Below, piece by piece: positions 44,735 through 54,879 of a stretch of 64,000 bases of DNA. A program made the translations under genes and the position numbers. Below the pieces are notes generated by a model that saw only the letters and a list, made by a program, of their open reading frames with translations, did no database searches and was not told the origin of the DNA. Position 1 is the first letter of the stretch, and every line of letters begins with the position of its first letter. The stretch comes from Trichobilharzia szidati (lineage: Eukaryota > Platyhelminthes > Trematoda > Strigeidida > Schistosomatidae), in NCBI GenBank assembly GCA_944472155.2, contig OX235272.1, positions 91,518,020 to 91,582,019 of the forward strand. Reading direction: 5' to 3'.

Positions 44735-44945
44735 TTGGGTCTGGTCGCAGTAGTAGCTGAATGGTCTACGAGCTCCTCTCATAACCGGGAGGTGCTGGTT
44801 TCGAACCTCGATTATCGCGTGCTGTTGAAGAGTCCCGCAGTAGGATGAAACAGCTATTCAGCACTCCCTGTTGGTTTCTCAATGGTTCTCAAACCTATAT
44901 CAGCTCGTGATCGATTCTGCAACCAATCAAATGCCTTCAAATGAA
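44735..44945 (+). mobile_element. H-family SINE-like repeat
   Basis: Box A TAGTAGCTGAATGGT, box B GGTTTCGAACCTC near 44,798-44,810, a hammerhead relic at 44,819-44,864 and the tail to CCAATCAAATGCC. Confidence 0.75.
44819..44864 (+). ncRNA. Hammerhead relic, H type, with covarying stem I
   Basis: Stem I is GTGCTG/CAGCAC: relative to GTACTG/CAGTAC both partners of one pair have changed and pairing is kept. The core is TTGAAGA (first C lost) and the cleavage triplet is AUU, so activity is unlikely. Confidence 0.5.
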
Positions 44946-46200
44946 CATGTTAAATAATTAAGAGTTCGGGTCAAGACAAAGTTTAACTAGGAGGACAAAT
45001 TCCCCATATCATGCTACTGTCAAATGCCTCACAGAAATTTTAGCTTTAATTGTTAGATGGCAACTGCCTCAGCAAAATGTAACAAGCTAAGTCTCTCTTG
45101 TCTGTTGATTATTTTGAACGCTTTTATCATTGTCCGATAGGCGATGAGAAATATCAGTGTTTAATGCCTGTGAGCCTTTTAGTATTAGGTTCAATGAGAA
45201 ATAGGACAAAAATGAATTGCTTGGTATGAAAAATAATGATCAAAAACAAGCAAGGCGATGTAGCCCGATGTTGTACATACTGCTGAGTGACTGATATGCT
45301 CATTTGGAAACTCCTCACATCAAGCAATAGTGTTTACCAATTCGATCGAATTGATCTTAACACCAGATGATCATTCTGCTTGTCCATAGCCACTCTCATC
45401 AGCAGTGTATCCGAATTGACTCAACTAAGACAGTCATATCAGTTCTTTACTATTCTTCATGCATTTATTCCCCTTGATGAACTTGAATAAAGCAAGAACA
45501 ACAGTGGTGGTTAGTGCAGAATAATATGCTACTGTAACAACAGAAGACAAGGGCCAGGCAACAGATCGTTTATTACGAAAAATCAACACGTATTTATAGA
45601 TTTTTATGTACATTATTGAAGGTCAATGTTAGTAGAAAATACAGTCTGTTGATTGGTTGCTTATCACCCAAAGTTAACCTTGCATCTCTTGTGGCTGTGT
45701 CAGTTCATCTATATGTTAACTGTAACCGCCTGTCCACCTTGACCTTTGACCTCAATTACTGTCAACCAATTTGGCCAGCAACCATCTCTCACAACAACAT
45801 GACTAATATTTGATACATAAACATTGACCTCAATTACTGTCCACCACTTGGCTAGTAGACCGCTCTCACCACACTACCATCATGGTTTATTTCGTTGGCT
45901 TCCCATCATCTGCTTACAGCCTAAATAAACTATAGGGTTTATGTACAGAAAAGTTTTAACATAATTGCAAATTTTACATGATGTCAGTTGACAGCAGGTT
46001 CCACAATAAGTGAACAGTGCTCAGAAAATTGCGCTTATATAATTTTTACACGGGCAGTTCAAGTTTAAACAAAAATAAATGTATGCATGTTATGGTAAAG
46101 GAGTTACGTAATAAAGACGAGAGATGCGTAAGATGCTGAGCGACTAATAAATTAGGTAACAATGTACTGAGTTCAACTCAAATCATAGAAACAAGAGATA
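44946..46200. other. No gene seen; possible LTR-like stretch
   Basis: The minus strand around 45,535-45,600 has AATAAA-like signals and ends TGTTGTTACA, reminiscent of an LTR 3' end, but I see no partner LTR. An imperfect tandem repeat (TTGACCTCAATTACTGTC) occurs at about 45,738 and 45,827. Confidence 0.3.
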
Positions 46201-46212
46201 AGCAAAATTACA

Positions 46213-46401
46213 CTATTTCAAAGAGGTGAGGTTAAAGCCAAAGATTACGTAATCAACGAGAGAATAAAGACATCCAGTTAACAGCACGAGCGAGGAAAAA
46301 CTGATAACTGCTTCTTTCTGAACACATAAATCTGGTTTCAAGCGTTTGATAGAAATTGCTTCAAAAGATTCTGCAACAGAGATATACTTACAGGAATCCA
46401 A
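46213..46401 (-). pseudogene. Penelope-like C-terminal fragment
   Basis: Reads A-I-S-I-K-R-L-K-P-D-L-C-V-Q-K-E, matching the C-terminal P-D-L-C-V-Q-K-K of the GIY-YIG remnant at 49,043-49,351 and P-V-L-C-V-Q-K-K at 60,122-60,532. No catalytic residues remain. Confidence 0.55.
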
Positions 46402-46710
46402 CGCTTATCATTCTTTCCGACCTGGAATTAATGTGATGTCTAGCTGTGAAGGCAGTGCTTGGAAAACATGTTGTAGCAACAGAAGCAATCTAGTAGAATT
46501 TGTGCACCTCTAGCCAGCCACTACCTTCTTCGACGAATCGCTTTAGCAGGATTTGAACTAGACTGGGAGAGAGTTAGACGTGGTTAAACTAAAAGATGAT
46601 ATCCACTATTGATTTATTCATATAAGTGGTTGAACACCACTCATGTCTAGTAATAGTGCTTGCTAGCCAGATCGAATTGATATAAACCCTGAACGTTTAT
46701 TTCACTGGTT
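46402..46710. other. No gene seen
   Basis: May contain more of the PLE remnant; no readable frame. Confidence 0.3.
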
Positions 46711-46711
46711 G

Positions 46712-47822
46712 TATTATTATTATTGTTTCCTTTAATTCCTAGAGGAACATAGAGCTTTAGCCGTACGTCTCCACTGAGTTCGGTTCTCTGCTAGAGTCTT
46801 CACTTGGCTCCATGTCTGCCCACACGTTTTCATCTCCTCTTCACATGACCTCCTCCAAGTCACCCTTGCACCAACGACCAACTCGCCGCTTCCCTTTCGG
46901 GTTCCACTCGAGCAATGGCTTGTCTAGTGATGTCGCTTGATGGCTTGTTTCCTCAGAGTATGGCCAGCCAATCCATCTCCATTTCTTCCTGCCTATTTCT
47001 TTCACAATCGGTTCGTGCTGTGTTGGTTCGCTCATTGCCAGAGATCTGTTGCTGATCTTTTCTGGCCGGCCATCTGATCTTGAGTATTGAGCGAAGACAG
47101 CTAGCTGTTGATGAAGGTTTGTAGTTTGTTTGAGATGCTCTGTATGACGCGCAGTGCAAGTATCTGATCCGTATAGTAGCACTGACTTCACACTGGAGTT
47201 GAAAATCCGGATCTTATTTTTGATGCTGAGTGCTGTTGACCTCCACACAGACTTAAGAGTAGTGAAAGCTTGTCTTGCTTTTCCAATTCTTGCTTTGATA
47301 TTCTCGTCAGTTCCTTCGCCTGTAGTTGAAACGATGCTTCCCAGGTAGGTAGGTAGGTAGGTGAAGGAGGTTGTTTCTTTCAGGTTCCTCCCATTTATGC
47401 TGATTGTTGTCTGTTGTTGTTGTTGCTGTCGGTGGTGTTGCCCAATAGTCTTCATCACCTGTTTTCTCTATGTTCACCTGAAGGAAGTCCTATCTTTGAT
47501 GCTTCTTCTGCCAACTTGTTGCTTTTCGCTTGCATATCTTCCAGTTCGTGGGACATGAGACATATATCATCGGCGAAGTCCAGATCCCCCAGGTTTTTTG
47601 TGTGGGTCCATTTTATGCCTGTTTCCTCATTGCCTGGCCGGCTATCTGTCGCATTATCCAGTCTACTGCAATCAGGAAAATCATTGGCGATAGTAGGCAG
47701 CCAGCTTGTCTTACTCCTGTCCTCACTTCGAAGGATTCCGTAAGTTTCCCGGAATCCCACTGGTTGTGGAGTGGGTTTATCAGTGGTGTATCTGGAGCAG
47801 TTTCAGTGAAATATTTAGCAAA
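46712..47822 (-). mobile_element. RTE-like LINE, 3' 1.1 kb
   Basis: The minus strand runs from RT motif B (T-G-V-R-Q-A-G-C-L-L-S-P near 47,720, frame-broken) through motif C D-F-A-D-D-I-C-L near 47,570 into the C-terminal frame at 46,841-47,458. That frame has N-I-K-A-R-I-G-K-A-R-Q-A-F, S-V-L-L-Y-G-S and R-K-K-W-R-W-I-G. A (GTTGTT)n stretch lies near 47,405-47,430. It ends in an ATTATT-type tail at 46,712. At least two frameshifts separate the RT core from the C-terminus. Confidence 0.85.
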
Positions 47823-47983
47823 ATCAATATATATATATATATATATATGTCACATAATGAAATGAACTATGTGTACTTTGTTGAACTTGTTTCCTTTGTA
47901 ACAAGTTGAAACAATTTCATAACTAATTAATTTATAATCTGAGAAATTATTTAGTTTTTAATCATTCTTAACCTTCAGAACTA

Positions 47984-48017
<34 letters not shown>

Positions 48018-48761
48018 GTAAAATAAGAAGGATTTGCGTTTGCTGTTGATTCATATAAAGTACAATCTAAGAAACAAAAGGTGTCCAAGTCAGTCAGACT
48101 TTGTTTTTTTCTTTCTAGCGGGAATTTTAAAATCTCATAAAACAATAAACAATTGGACATACACACACACAAAAAGAGACCATAATCTTCTACAGACATA
48201 CTTCACTCGTTGCTTACGTAATTTATTTTGAAAAAAAGCACTCAAAAACACAGAAAGAAAACAGAAAAAAGTATATTATTATTATTGTTTTCAACCTTTT
48301 TGTGTTTAGGAATGAGAAACAAATGCTGGTTTTTTACCTCTTGTATGTATGCTGATATAGTGTTGTACGTAAAGTATATTTATGCATTGTCCTATGAGAC
48401 TGCCTTGAACTTTTGTCTTTGTAGAGCATTCTTAATACATTGTCAATGTTTATCCCGCCATTGTCATATGATCTTACTCCCCGTTCCTCTGATCAACATT
48501 TGTAGTACACAAATGTATGAAGTACATTCCGATTAGTCTAAATCTTTAATGTACTAATAATGTTTTAGTCAAAAAAGGTATAAAACAAACAATTTTTTAT
48601 TTAAAAAACGCATTCTTTAGTGATTTGAGGTCATTCAGTCAGTGCTACACTGTCTGGTAGACAGTGACTTTTAATTGATTAAGTCATTAAATAATCAAAA
48701 TAGCCTAATCGATTAAACTCCAGTGTTGCACTTATTTGCTTACTTACTTATTGAGTATATA

Positions 48762-48799
<38 letters not shown>

Positions 48800-48935
48800 A
48801 CTCATTTTGCACTGAAGAGGCGATACATTACCCCAAGGTTAGTTAACGAGTATTTTATGCTAAGAATGGTAAGCTGTGATACACCAGTGAGACATTTCTG
48901 AGGAGATATTAGGTTATACTGACAATTCTAAGGAT
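47823..48935. other. Microsatellite-rich, no gene seen
   Basis: (TA)n at about 47,829-47,850, (TAA)n at 47,984-48,016 and (TA)n/(TATG)n at 48,755-48,800. Frames of up to 102 codons here are AT-driven and resemble nothing I know. Confidence 0.5.
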
Positions 48936-48960
48936 AGAAAATCAAAACAAGTGATCCATT

Positions 48961-49003
48961 CAGCGAAGAGACTCTTTTCAACTACGAATTTATCATCAAG
49001 CTG
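48961..49003 (-). ncRNA. PLE-type hammerhead relic (left arm)
   Basis: Minus strand: stem I CAGC/GCTG, core TTGATGA (first C is T), GAAA, and a stem III AAGAG/CTCTT. Stem II is reduced to about two pairs. Same sequence as the right arm. Confidence 0.4.
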
Positions 49004-49628
49004 TACAATCGTATATATATACTTTTTAAGAAGTTATATCCGGTGAGGGAATATATCGGTCGTTCGACACGAGTTTTTTCCAAGAGGGTGCAAGAACACT
49101 ATCCTGCATGGTTACGAAGAGGTGGAAGTGGAGCAAGAAGAAGCGCGATCATTGAACTTCTGGTCGATAATGATCACACTATCTCTATAGCCTCCGCCTT
49201 CAAAGTCATCTACAAGGCAAAGAGTAATTTACCGAAATCCGTACGTACCCGACTCATCTGTATTGCTGAAGCTTTGGCTATCGAAACAGAAAAACCAGAT
49301 CTCTGTGTACAGAAAAAGTTCGTTCAACCCCTCCAACTTTCATGGTCTTAATCCCTCTATGCTAAAGTATGGTGATCCCCAATCATATTTTAGCTATACT
49401 AATTTTTCATTTTTTCATTTCGTCTATTAATTGCAAATCATCCACCTGAGCTAAAAATCTTCTCTATTATTAATTGTTTTGCTACTTGACATTTAACAAT
49501 GATTATAATCACAAACATTTTAGTTTTAATTGCATTTCATATTATTATTATTATTTTATGCATCCACACCTATGATTCAATTCCCTCACCGGATATAACT
49601 TCTTAAAAACCATATATATACGATTGTA

Positions 49629-49671
49629 CAGCTTGATGATAAATTCGTAGTTGAAAAGAGTCTCTTCGCTG
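49629..49671 (+). ncRNA. PLE-type hammerhead relic (right arm)
   Basis: As in the left arm: stem I CAGC (49,629-49,632) with GCTG (49,668-49,671), core TTGATGA, palindrome-like stem III. Predicted inactive because of the first core base and a weak stem II. Confidence 0.4.
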
Positions 49672-49695
49672 AATCGCTTGTTTTGATTTTCCATA

Positions 49696-50230
49696 TGTTA
49701 CAATGGGAATTTTCCATGAATTCTAAGGATGTATACACTTACATCGTTCAGATCCCCATTAACACCTAACAGGATTGATCACTGTACACAAAGATATTTA
49801 CACTTCTGGAGTAAAGAATTCTTCAATTCTCAAGTATAAACTTAAAAGAAGCTACAGTATGCGATAATTGTATATAGAAATGCCACTGAGTTTAACTCCA
49901 CTATTTAGGTGTTGGCTGACGGTCTATTCCAAAATGCAATTTTCATTCTACTTAAGACTTCTCGCCTGGATGCATCTAAAACCTAGTAATTGATAAATAT
50001 CTCAACGACACAGTCAACGACCCCACACATCATTCAAATCATTAATGCTCTACCAGTAGGCTAAATACTTGTGTAGGCATTTCCATTGTGCAACAGGTGT
50101 CAGTCGCCATTCCTTTTTGATATTTGTGAATTCTCTGTTGTTTGTCTTAGAGGATCGAAATGATCAGTAATTTGTTCGTATATGTGCTCCTGTGATTGGT
50201 GCCGCGATTATACCTTGTGAAATCAGTTTC
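49696..50230. other. No gene seen
   Basis: AT-rich spacer without recognised features. Confidence 0.4.
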
Positions 50231-50231
50231 T

Positions 50232-50960
50232 TTTTTCAACCTATTTTCAACAGCAATGTTAAATCGTGTGCGTCGGTGGCACAGCGGTAGAATGCTTGCC
50301 AACCACGCTTCATGTGGTTCGGGGTTCGATCCCCGGCCACCGACGCACTCCTTTACACCTCAATAAGCCAATAATAAGACTGGTAAAGGGGGAAGGTTGG
50401 GCATGGGGCTAGCAACTTCATCCCGTAAAAATAAACACCATTGCTACCGAAACTTCAAGCCTGTAGCTTGAAGCCCTATGTCCCACCACTGGGAAGTAAA
50501 GGAATTAAAAAAATGTTAAATCAATCAGTTCTTGTATATGGGTCAAAAAACTTGGCGCGCATTTCCAGGAGCCAGCTGAAGACTTCTATCAACAGCTGCC
50601 TTCGCTCCATACTGAAGACCAGATGCTTGGAAAGAATTGGTAACAATGAATTCTGGGAACGGACCAATCAAGAACCTATTGCTAAACAGATATGATGAAA
50701 AAAACTCAGATTGAGCACACACCGAGGATAGCACTGAGTGACATCACGTGCCAGACAGACTCTGAAGTTGAACGGGAATGGAAAAATGACGAGTCGGGCA
50801 TCCAAGAGTGATATGGAAGAGATGAAAACTTATGGGCAATCGTGCGGTCAGGTAAAGAAGACTATAGAACAGGACAAAATGGAGACATTCTGCTGGAGCC
50901 ATGTGTTCCATTCGGAAGGCTATGAAAGTATAATAAATTTTTGGATGCTTTCGGAAATTC
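50232..50960 (+). mobile_element. RTE-like LINE fragment interrupted by an S3 SINE
   Basis: F-N-S-N-V-K-S is encoded just before 50,265 and V-L-V-Y-G-S-K just after 50,522, so the S3 element split one LINE copy. Downstream, S-C-L-R-S-I-L-K-T-R-C and a decayed M-E-E-M-K-T region follow, and the end resembles GTTCCATTCGGAAGGC. Heavily mutated. Confidence 0.75.
50266..50511 (+). mobile_element. S3-family SINE, complete, 11-bp TSD
   Basis: Starts GTGTGCGTCGGTGGCACAGC; the tRNA-like head has box B GGGGTTCGATCCCC (about 50,321-50,334). The body includes GGGGGAAGGTTGGGCATGGG and the end GGGAAGTAAAGGAATTAAAA. Flanked by perfect AATGTTAAATC at 50,255-50,265 and 50,512-50,522. Best-preserved copy of this family in the window. 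Confidence 0.9.
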
Positions 50961-51209
50961 CTGGTTAACTTTACTGTTCTTTCAAACAGTTACGTGTTCA
51001 GACTGTACTGCTGCATTTATATTGCTTATAAAAGCCGGTTAGCTGCACTAGAAACCACTTTAGATTAGAGAGAGAGAGACAGTTGTGGCTGAGCTGAATG
51101 AGATTGAGAAAACTTTATTAATGGAATAAATCAAGCTGTGTTAGCATTTTTTAATTAAAGTGATAGTAATAGTTTTCAAGCGTTTGTTTTTGCGAAGATT
51201 TGGTTGATT

Positions 51210-51500
51210 TCAAGTTAATTCACTAAGTGACTTCAATTAGAGAACCATTGAGGGCCAGGCAACAAGGAATAGCTGTTTTGTCCTTGTTTTGGACTCTTCA
51301 TCAGCTCAAATTTATGATCCCACCAGGGTTTGAGCCCAAGATCTTCAGGTAACTAACTAGGCATGTCAACTGGTCATTCAGCCACTGGGATGGAATCCAG
51401 TGGCTATTCTATCTATTCTACATAGATACATAGAGCAACTGAGAGTTGTTCAGCACTCCTTGGTTTTCAATGGTTCTCTAAATGAAGTCAATTTGTGATC
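51210..51500. mobile_element. H-family inverted pair, degenerate
   Basis: Minus copy 51,215-51,420 (box B GGGTTTGAGCCC in reverse) and a plus tail from about 51,440 (GTTCAGCACTCC...GGTTCTCTAAATG). Confidence 0.6.
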
Positions 51501-52450
51501 AAACTCTGGACAATAATACTGATGACGAAGGAGAAGATTGAGTAAAATGGAATGAACACGCTAAGACAGAGATTTTCTAAAGTGTTTCTCATGGAAAATT
51601 TAGGATTGTATTTCTTAAAGGCTAGTTTTCTATCCATACATAAATGATAAAAGTGTGTTGATTTATTGGATTTTTAGGAATTTTTAATCCCAAGTGGTCC
51701 CCGGTTCATACATGGAAGCTGGCTTCACTTTTAATGACCGATAGCTGCTACCCTGACTTGGCGGTCTGGCTTGCATATCTCAATGACCCGAAGAGTTACA
51801 CTGCGTGAAATGAATGTCCCTGTACTTCTTACCATTCCAGAAACATTTTTTCGATGGCACTTATAATACAGGCAGTTACCATCGTAGTGTAAGTCACTCA
51901 CATTATGTTGGGTGTGTGTGTGACTGCAAAGTCGTACTGCTTTCAAACAGGGATGTGACAACAGTAAGGTATTTCCCTCAGTTGACCAGCAATCTAGGTG
52001 TTAGGGTTAGAAAAGATTGGCTCCGAAAATCGTACATCATGACTTAGTTTCTGGTGGTTCGTAGCTGGTGATGAGTTCTTCATACGATCACAACTCCACA
52101 GATCACACCGAACAGGCTGTGCATAACTTGCTTCAAGAAGTCGTCCCTTGGGCTCTACATTCACGTAATACTAATATATTTCTTCTGTTTTAGGCATCTC
52201 GAGGAGAAATTAACTTCCACAGTAGGGGCAGCGGGGAAGTAATAAGCGTCTCCAAACCTTTTATAGGGTGTAAAGGATTTCATTTTAAATACTTCTGGAT
52301 TAGTTTCGTGTTTGCATTCTTTAATAAAAAAAATAGACACTTTGAAACCAGAGAAATTGAAGTCATTTCATCATAAACCAAAATCAATAATAAATCATGG
52401 ATCCTAACTTTTTCAGCTGAAATATAAATATGCTCACTTCATAAGCTATG
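51501..52450. other. No gene seen
   Basis: The 51,690-52,270 part is somewhat richer in G+C and may be an unrecognised repeat. I could not assign it; frames of 76-77 codons on both strands look like chance. Confidence 0.35.
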
Positions 52451-52463
52451 AGTTATCAGTAAT

Positions 52464-52675
52464 TAGAATTCAAGGACCATTGGATCGGGTCCCAGTGGCT
52501 CAATGGTCTACGAGCTCTCCTTGTAACCAGAGGGCCCTGGGTTCGAACCATGGTAGTGGTGGGTGCGTACTGCTGAAGAGTCCCAAACTAGGATGAAACA
52601 GCTGTCCAGTACTCCCAGCAGGCTTTCCATTGGTTCTCTGACTGATGTCAACTCATGATGAAATCCTCCATGCAA
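52464..52675 (+). mobile_element. H-family SINE-like element with 11-bp TSD
   Basis: Flanked by perfect TTATCAGTAAT at 52,453-52,463 and 52,676-52,686, which fixes its ends: 212 bp from TAGAATTCAAGGACC to CATGATGAAATCCTCC and a few bases. Box A AGTGGCTCAATGGT (52,494-52,507), box B GGTTCGAACC (52,540-52,549), hammerhead 52,567-52,612, then the tail. This copy shows that the H unit moves as a short retroposon and is probably one of the youngest here. Confidence 0.85.
52567..52612 (+). ncRNA. Hammerhead ribozyme, H type, core intact
   Basis: Stem I GTACTG/CAGTAC perfect; core CTGAAGA at 52,573-52,579; stem II GTCC/GGAT; loop CAAACTA; GAAA; palindromic CAGCTG; cleavage after GUC at 52,606. Identical in these elements to 39,026-39,071. 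The very short stem III suggests it may cleave best as a dimer, as proposed for other minimal hammerheads (inference). Confidence 0.8.
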
Positions 52676-52689
52676 TTATCAGTAATAGG

Positions 52690-53544
52690 CATTTTGAATG
52701 CAAAATACTAAAGGCTACTGAAATCGACGTTCAGTATGCTTTTGTTTTCAATCGTTTTCATGTTATATACCCCTAGTGTTGTATAGTTGTTACATGCCCT
52801 TAATTCTGTGTTAATATGAAGATCCATATTTAGCATATCACAGTTGATGTTATCTTTTTCAAATACTGCCTGCTATACGTGATATTCGATCGATATTTAG
52901 TCTGTTAATTGGTTCTATATTTTTGAAATCTTTCTGTGAATACATTATATGATACTGAAAGACACGGAAGTCAAGGTATATTTTCCATTAATCAAACCGC
53001 TGTTTATATATATCTACAGTTTATATTCGTCAACCAATCACTGAGCTTGTGATTTTGGTTTACATTAAACGACATGAAATAGAATGTTCAAATATACATA
53101 GTATTCTTTTGTCAATGCAGTATATAACCGTGGGAAATGTATTCTGTTTCTAACATCAAATAGAATGTTCCATTAGATATATTGTATGCAGTATGAACTG
53201 TGGGAATACCATTCCGACTCTAACATTAAATCGAATGTTCAAACATATATATATATATATATATATATACTGAACTGTGTAAATATGTGAGCATAATATT
53301 CCGTTGGCAGACATTGTCTGTATCACACCACCACAATATTATTATGACTGCTAGTTGTGAACTGTTGAATTGAGACAGTAAAAGCTCTCTAGTCAAAAGT
53401 CTGTCTTCTTCCTCCTTTGCCTCGCGTGTTGGTGGTATCGTGTTGTGGTGATTATCGTTGCGGATAGTGATTAGAACAATAGACTGACAAATCTAGTCGT
53501 AATGATTGTCAAATCATTTCTATTTGATATAATAATGAAATTAA
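52690..53544. other. No gene seen; short tandem repeat
   Basis: Three imperfect units share a GAATGTTC motif (53,082, 53,163 and 53,233; spacing about 81 and 70 bp) together with GCAGTAT and GTGGGAA. An (AT)n run lies at 53,248-53,270. Confidence 0.5.
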
Positions 53545-53800
53545 CAATAAATATGTAGGAGAAAATGGAGATGGATTGGGTATGCACTGAAGAAACCTTC
53601 GAATGACAACGGATGCCAAGCCCTTGAGTGGGATCTGAATTTGAAGCAACGAGTGGGTCGTCCAAGGGTGACTTGGGGGAGATTATGTGGTCAATCGTGG
53701 GCCCAGCTAAAGAGGACAGCAGAAAATAAAACAAAGTAGAGATGTGCTGTTGAAGCCCTTTGTTCCACTCGGAACCCAAGGGAACAGTAATAATAATAAT
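53545..53800 (+). mobile_element. RTE-like LINE 3' fragment
   Basis: Begins at the R-K-W-R-W-I-G region and ends CCCAAGGGAACAGTAATAATAA. Immediately followed by a second, longer fragment of the same family in the same orientation. Confidence 0.75.
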
Positions 53801-54520
53801 GAAGATTCCTGCCCAACAGCAACAACAACAACAACAGACAACAATCAGCATAAATGGGAGAATTCTGAAAGAAGCAACCCCCTTTACCTACCTGGGAAGC
53901 ATCGTTTCAACTACAGGCAGACGGAACTGATGAGAATATCAAAGCTCGGATCGGGAAAGCAAGGCAAGCTTTCATTACTCTCAAGTCTGTGTGGAGATCA
54001 ACAGCACTCAGCATCAAAAATAAGATCCGGATTTTCAACTCTAATGTGAAGTCAGTGCTACTATGCAGATCAGAGATTTGACGCCGCGTCACGAAGGGCA
54101 CTTCGAACAAACTGCAGACCTTCATCAACAGCGCTCTTCACTCGATACTACTCAAGATCAGATGGCCGGCCAGAAAAGATCAGCAACAGGGGGGATCTCT
54201 GGGAGCGAACCAACCCAGCAGGAACCGATTGTGCAACAAATATGCAGGAAGAAATGGAGGTGGATTGGCCATACTCTGAGAAAACCATCAAGTGAGTGGC
54301 ATCACATGCCAAGCCATCGGTCGATTGGAACCCGAAGGGGAAGCGGCGAGTTGGTCGTCAGTGCGAGGATGGGGTGACATGGAGGAGGTCATGTGAAGAG
54401 GAGATGAAAGCATGTGGGCAGACGTGGAGCCAGGTGGAAACGTCGGCGGAGAACCGAACGCAATGGAGACGTGCGGCTGAAGCCCTATGTTCCTCTAGGA
54501 ACTAAAGGAGACAATAATAA
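53801..54520 (+). mobile_element. RTE-like LINE, 3' 0.7 kb
   Basis: Starts with the (CAA)n-containing hinge, then I-S-I-N-G-R, Y-L-G-S-I-V-S-T-T and, after frame breaks, Q-Q-E-P-I-V-Q-Q-I-C-R-K-K-W-R-W-I-G-H. It finishes P-K-G-K-R-R-V-G-R and C-G-Q-T-W-S-Q-V, ending CCTCTAGGAACTAAAGGAGA plus an ATA tail. Frames at 54,063-54,377 and 54,296-54,505 hold the readable parts. Confidence 0.8.
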
Positions 54521-54879
54521 TACCATAATAATAATAGTAATAAAGTTAAATCCAGAAATAATGAGAGATATTGATCGTACGAGAATCTACTGATTATTAA
54601 AATTAAAATCTAAGATAATAACGTTTAATTCAGTAGCTTATTGGATATAGTTATATCATATATTATATACCATTCGCAGAAATTATTAAGTTTGACGTTT
54701 AAATTTCAGAAATATATTAACTCTAGATTATTACATGGATATTTATCTATTTGAAGAAATCTCGACAGAACGAAGAGCATATCTTGACTAATTTTGAATT
54801 CCCTGAAGAAAAGATAAGAAAATACTAACTTAAGATGTTATTAAAATAACAGAGAAGATTTATAGCTCAGGTTTGATTA
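54521..54879. other. No gene seen
   Basis: AT-rich spacer. Confidence 0.4.

Larger units (their letters stand above)
48936..49695 (+). mobile_element. Penelope-like element with inverted ends
   Basis: Arms 48,936-49,053 and 49,581-49,695 are reverse complements. Between them a 102-codon frame (49,043-49,351) reads R-E-Y-I-G-R-S-T-R-V-F-S-K-R-V-Q-E-H, the second half of a GIY-YIG nuclease, ending K-P-D-L-C-V-Q-K-K. Each arm carries a hammerhead-like motif (48,961-49,003 minus; 49,629-49,671 plus). No RT domain remains. Confidence 0.7.

Noticed and set aside
45535..45600. LTR 3' end on the minus strand
   Set aside because: Only a TTACA-type end and AATAAA-like signals; no paired LTR, primer site or retroviral-type proteins are visible.
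47361..47865. Plus-strand frames of 65-111 codons
   Set aside because: They are antisense to the RTE-like reverse transcriptase on the minus strand.
53471..53851. 126-codon minus-strand frame rich in C and I
   Set aside because: It is the reverse of RTE 3'-end sequence and a (GTT)n run.
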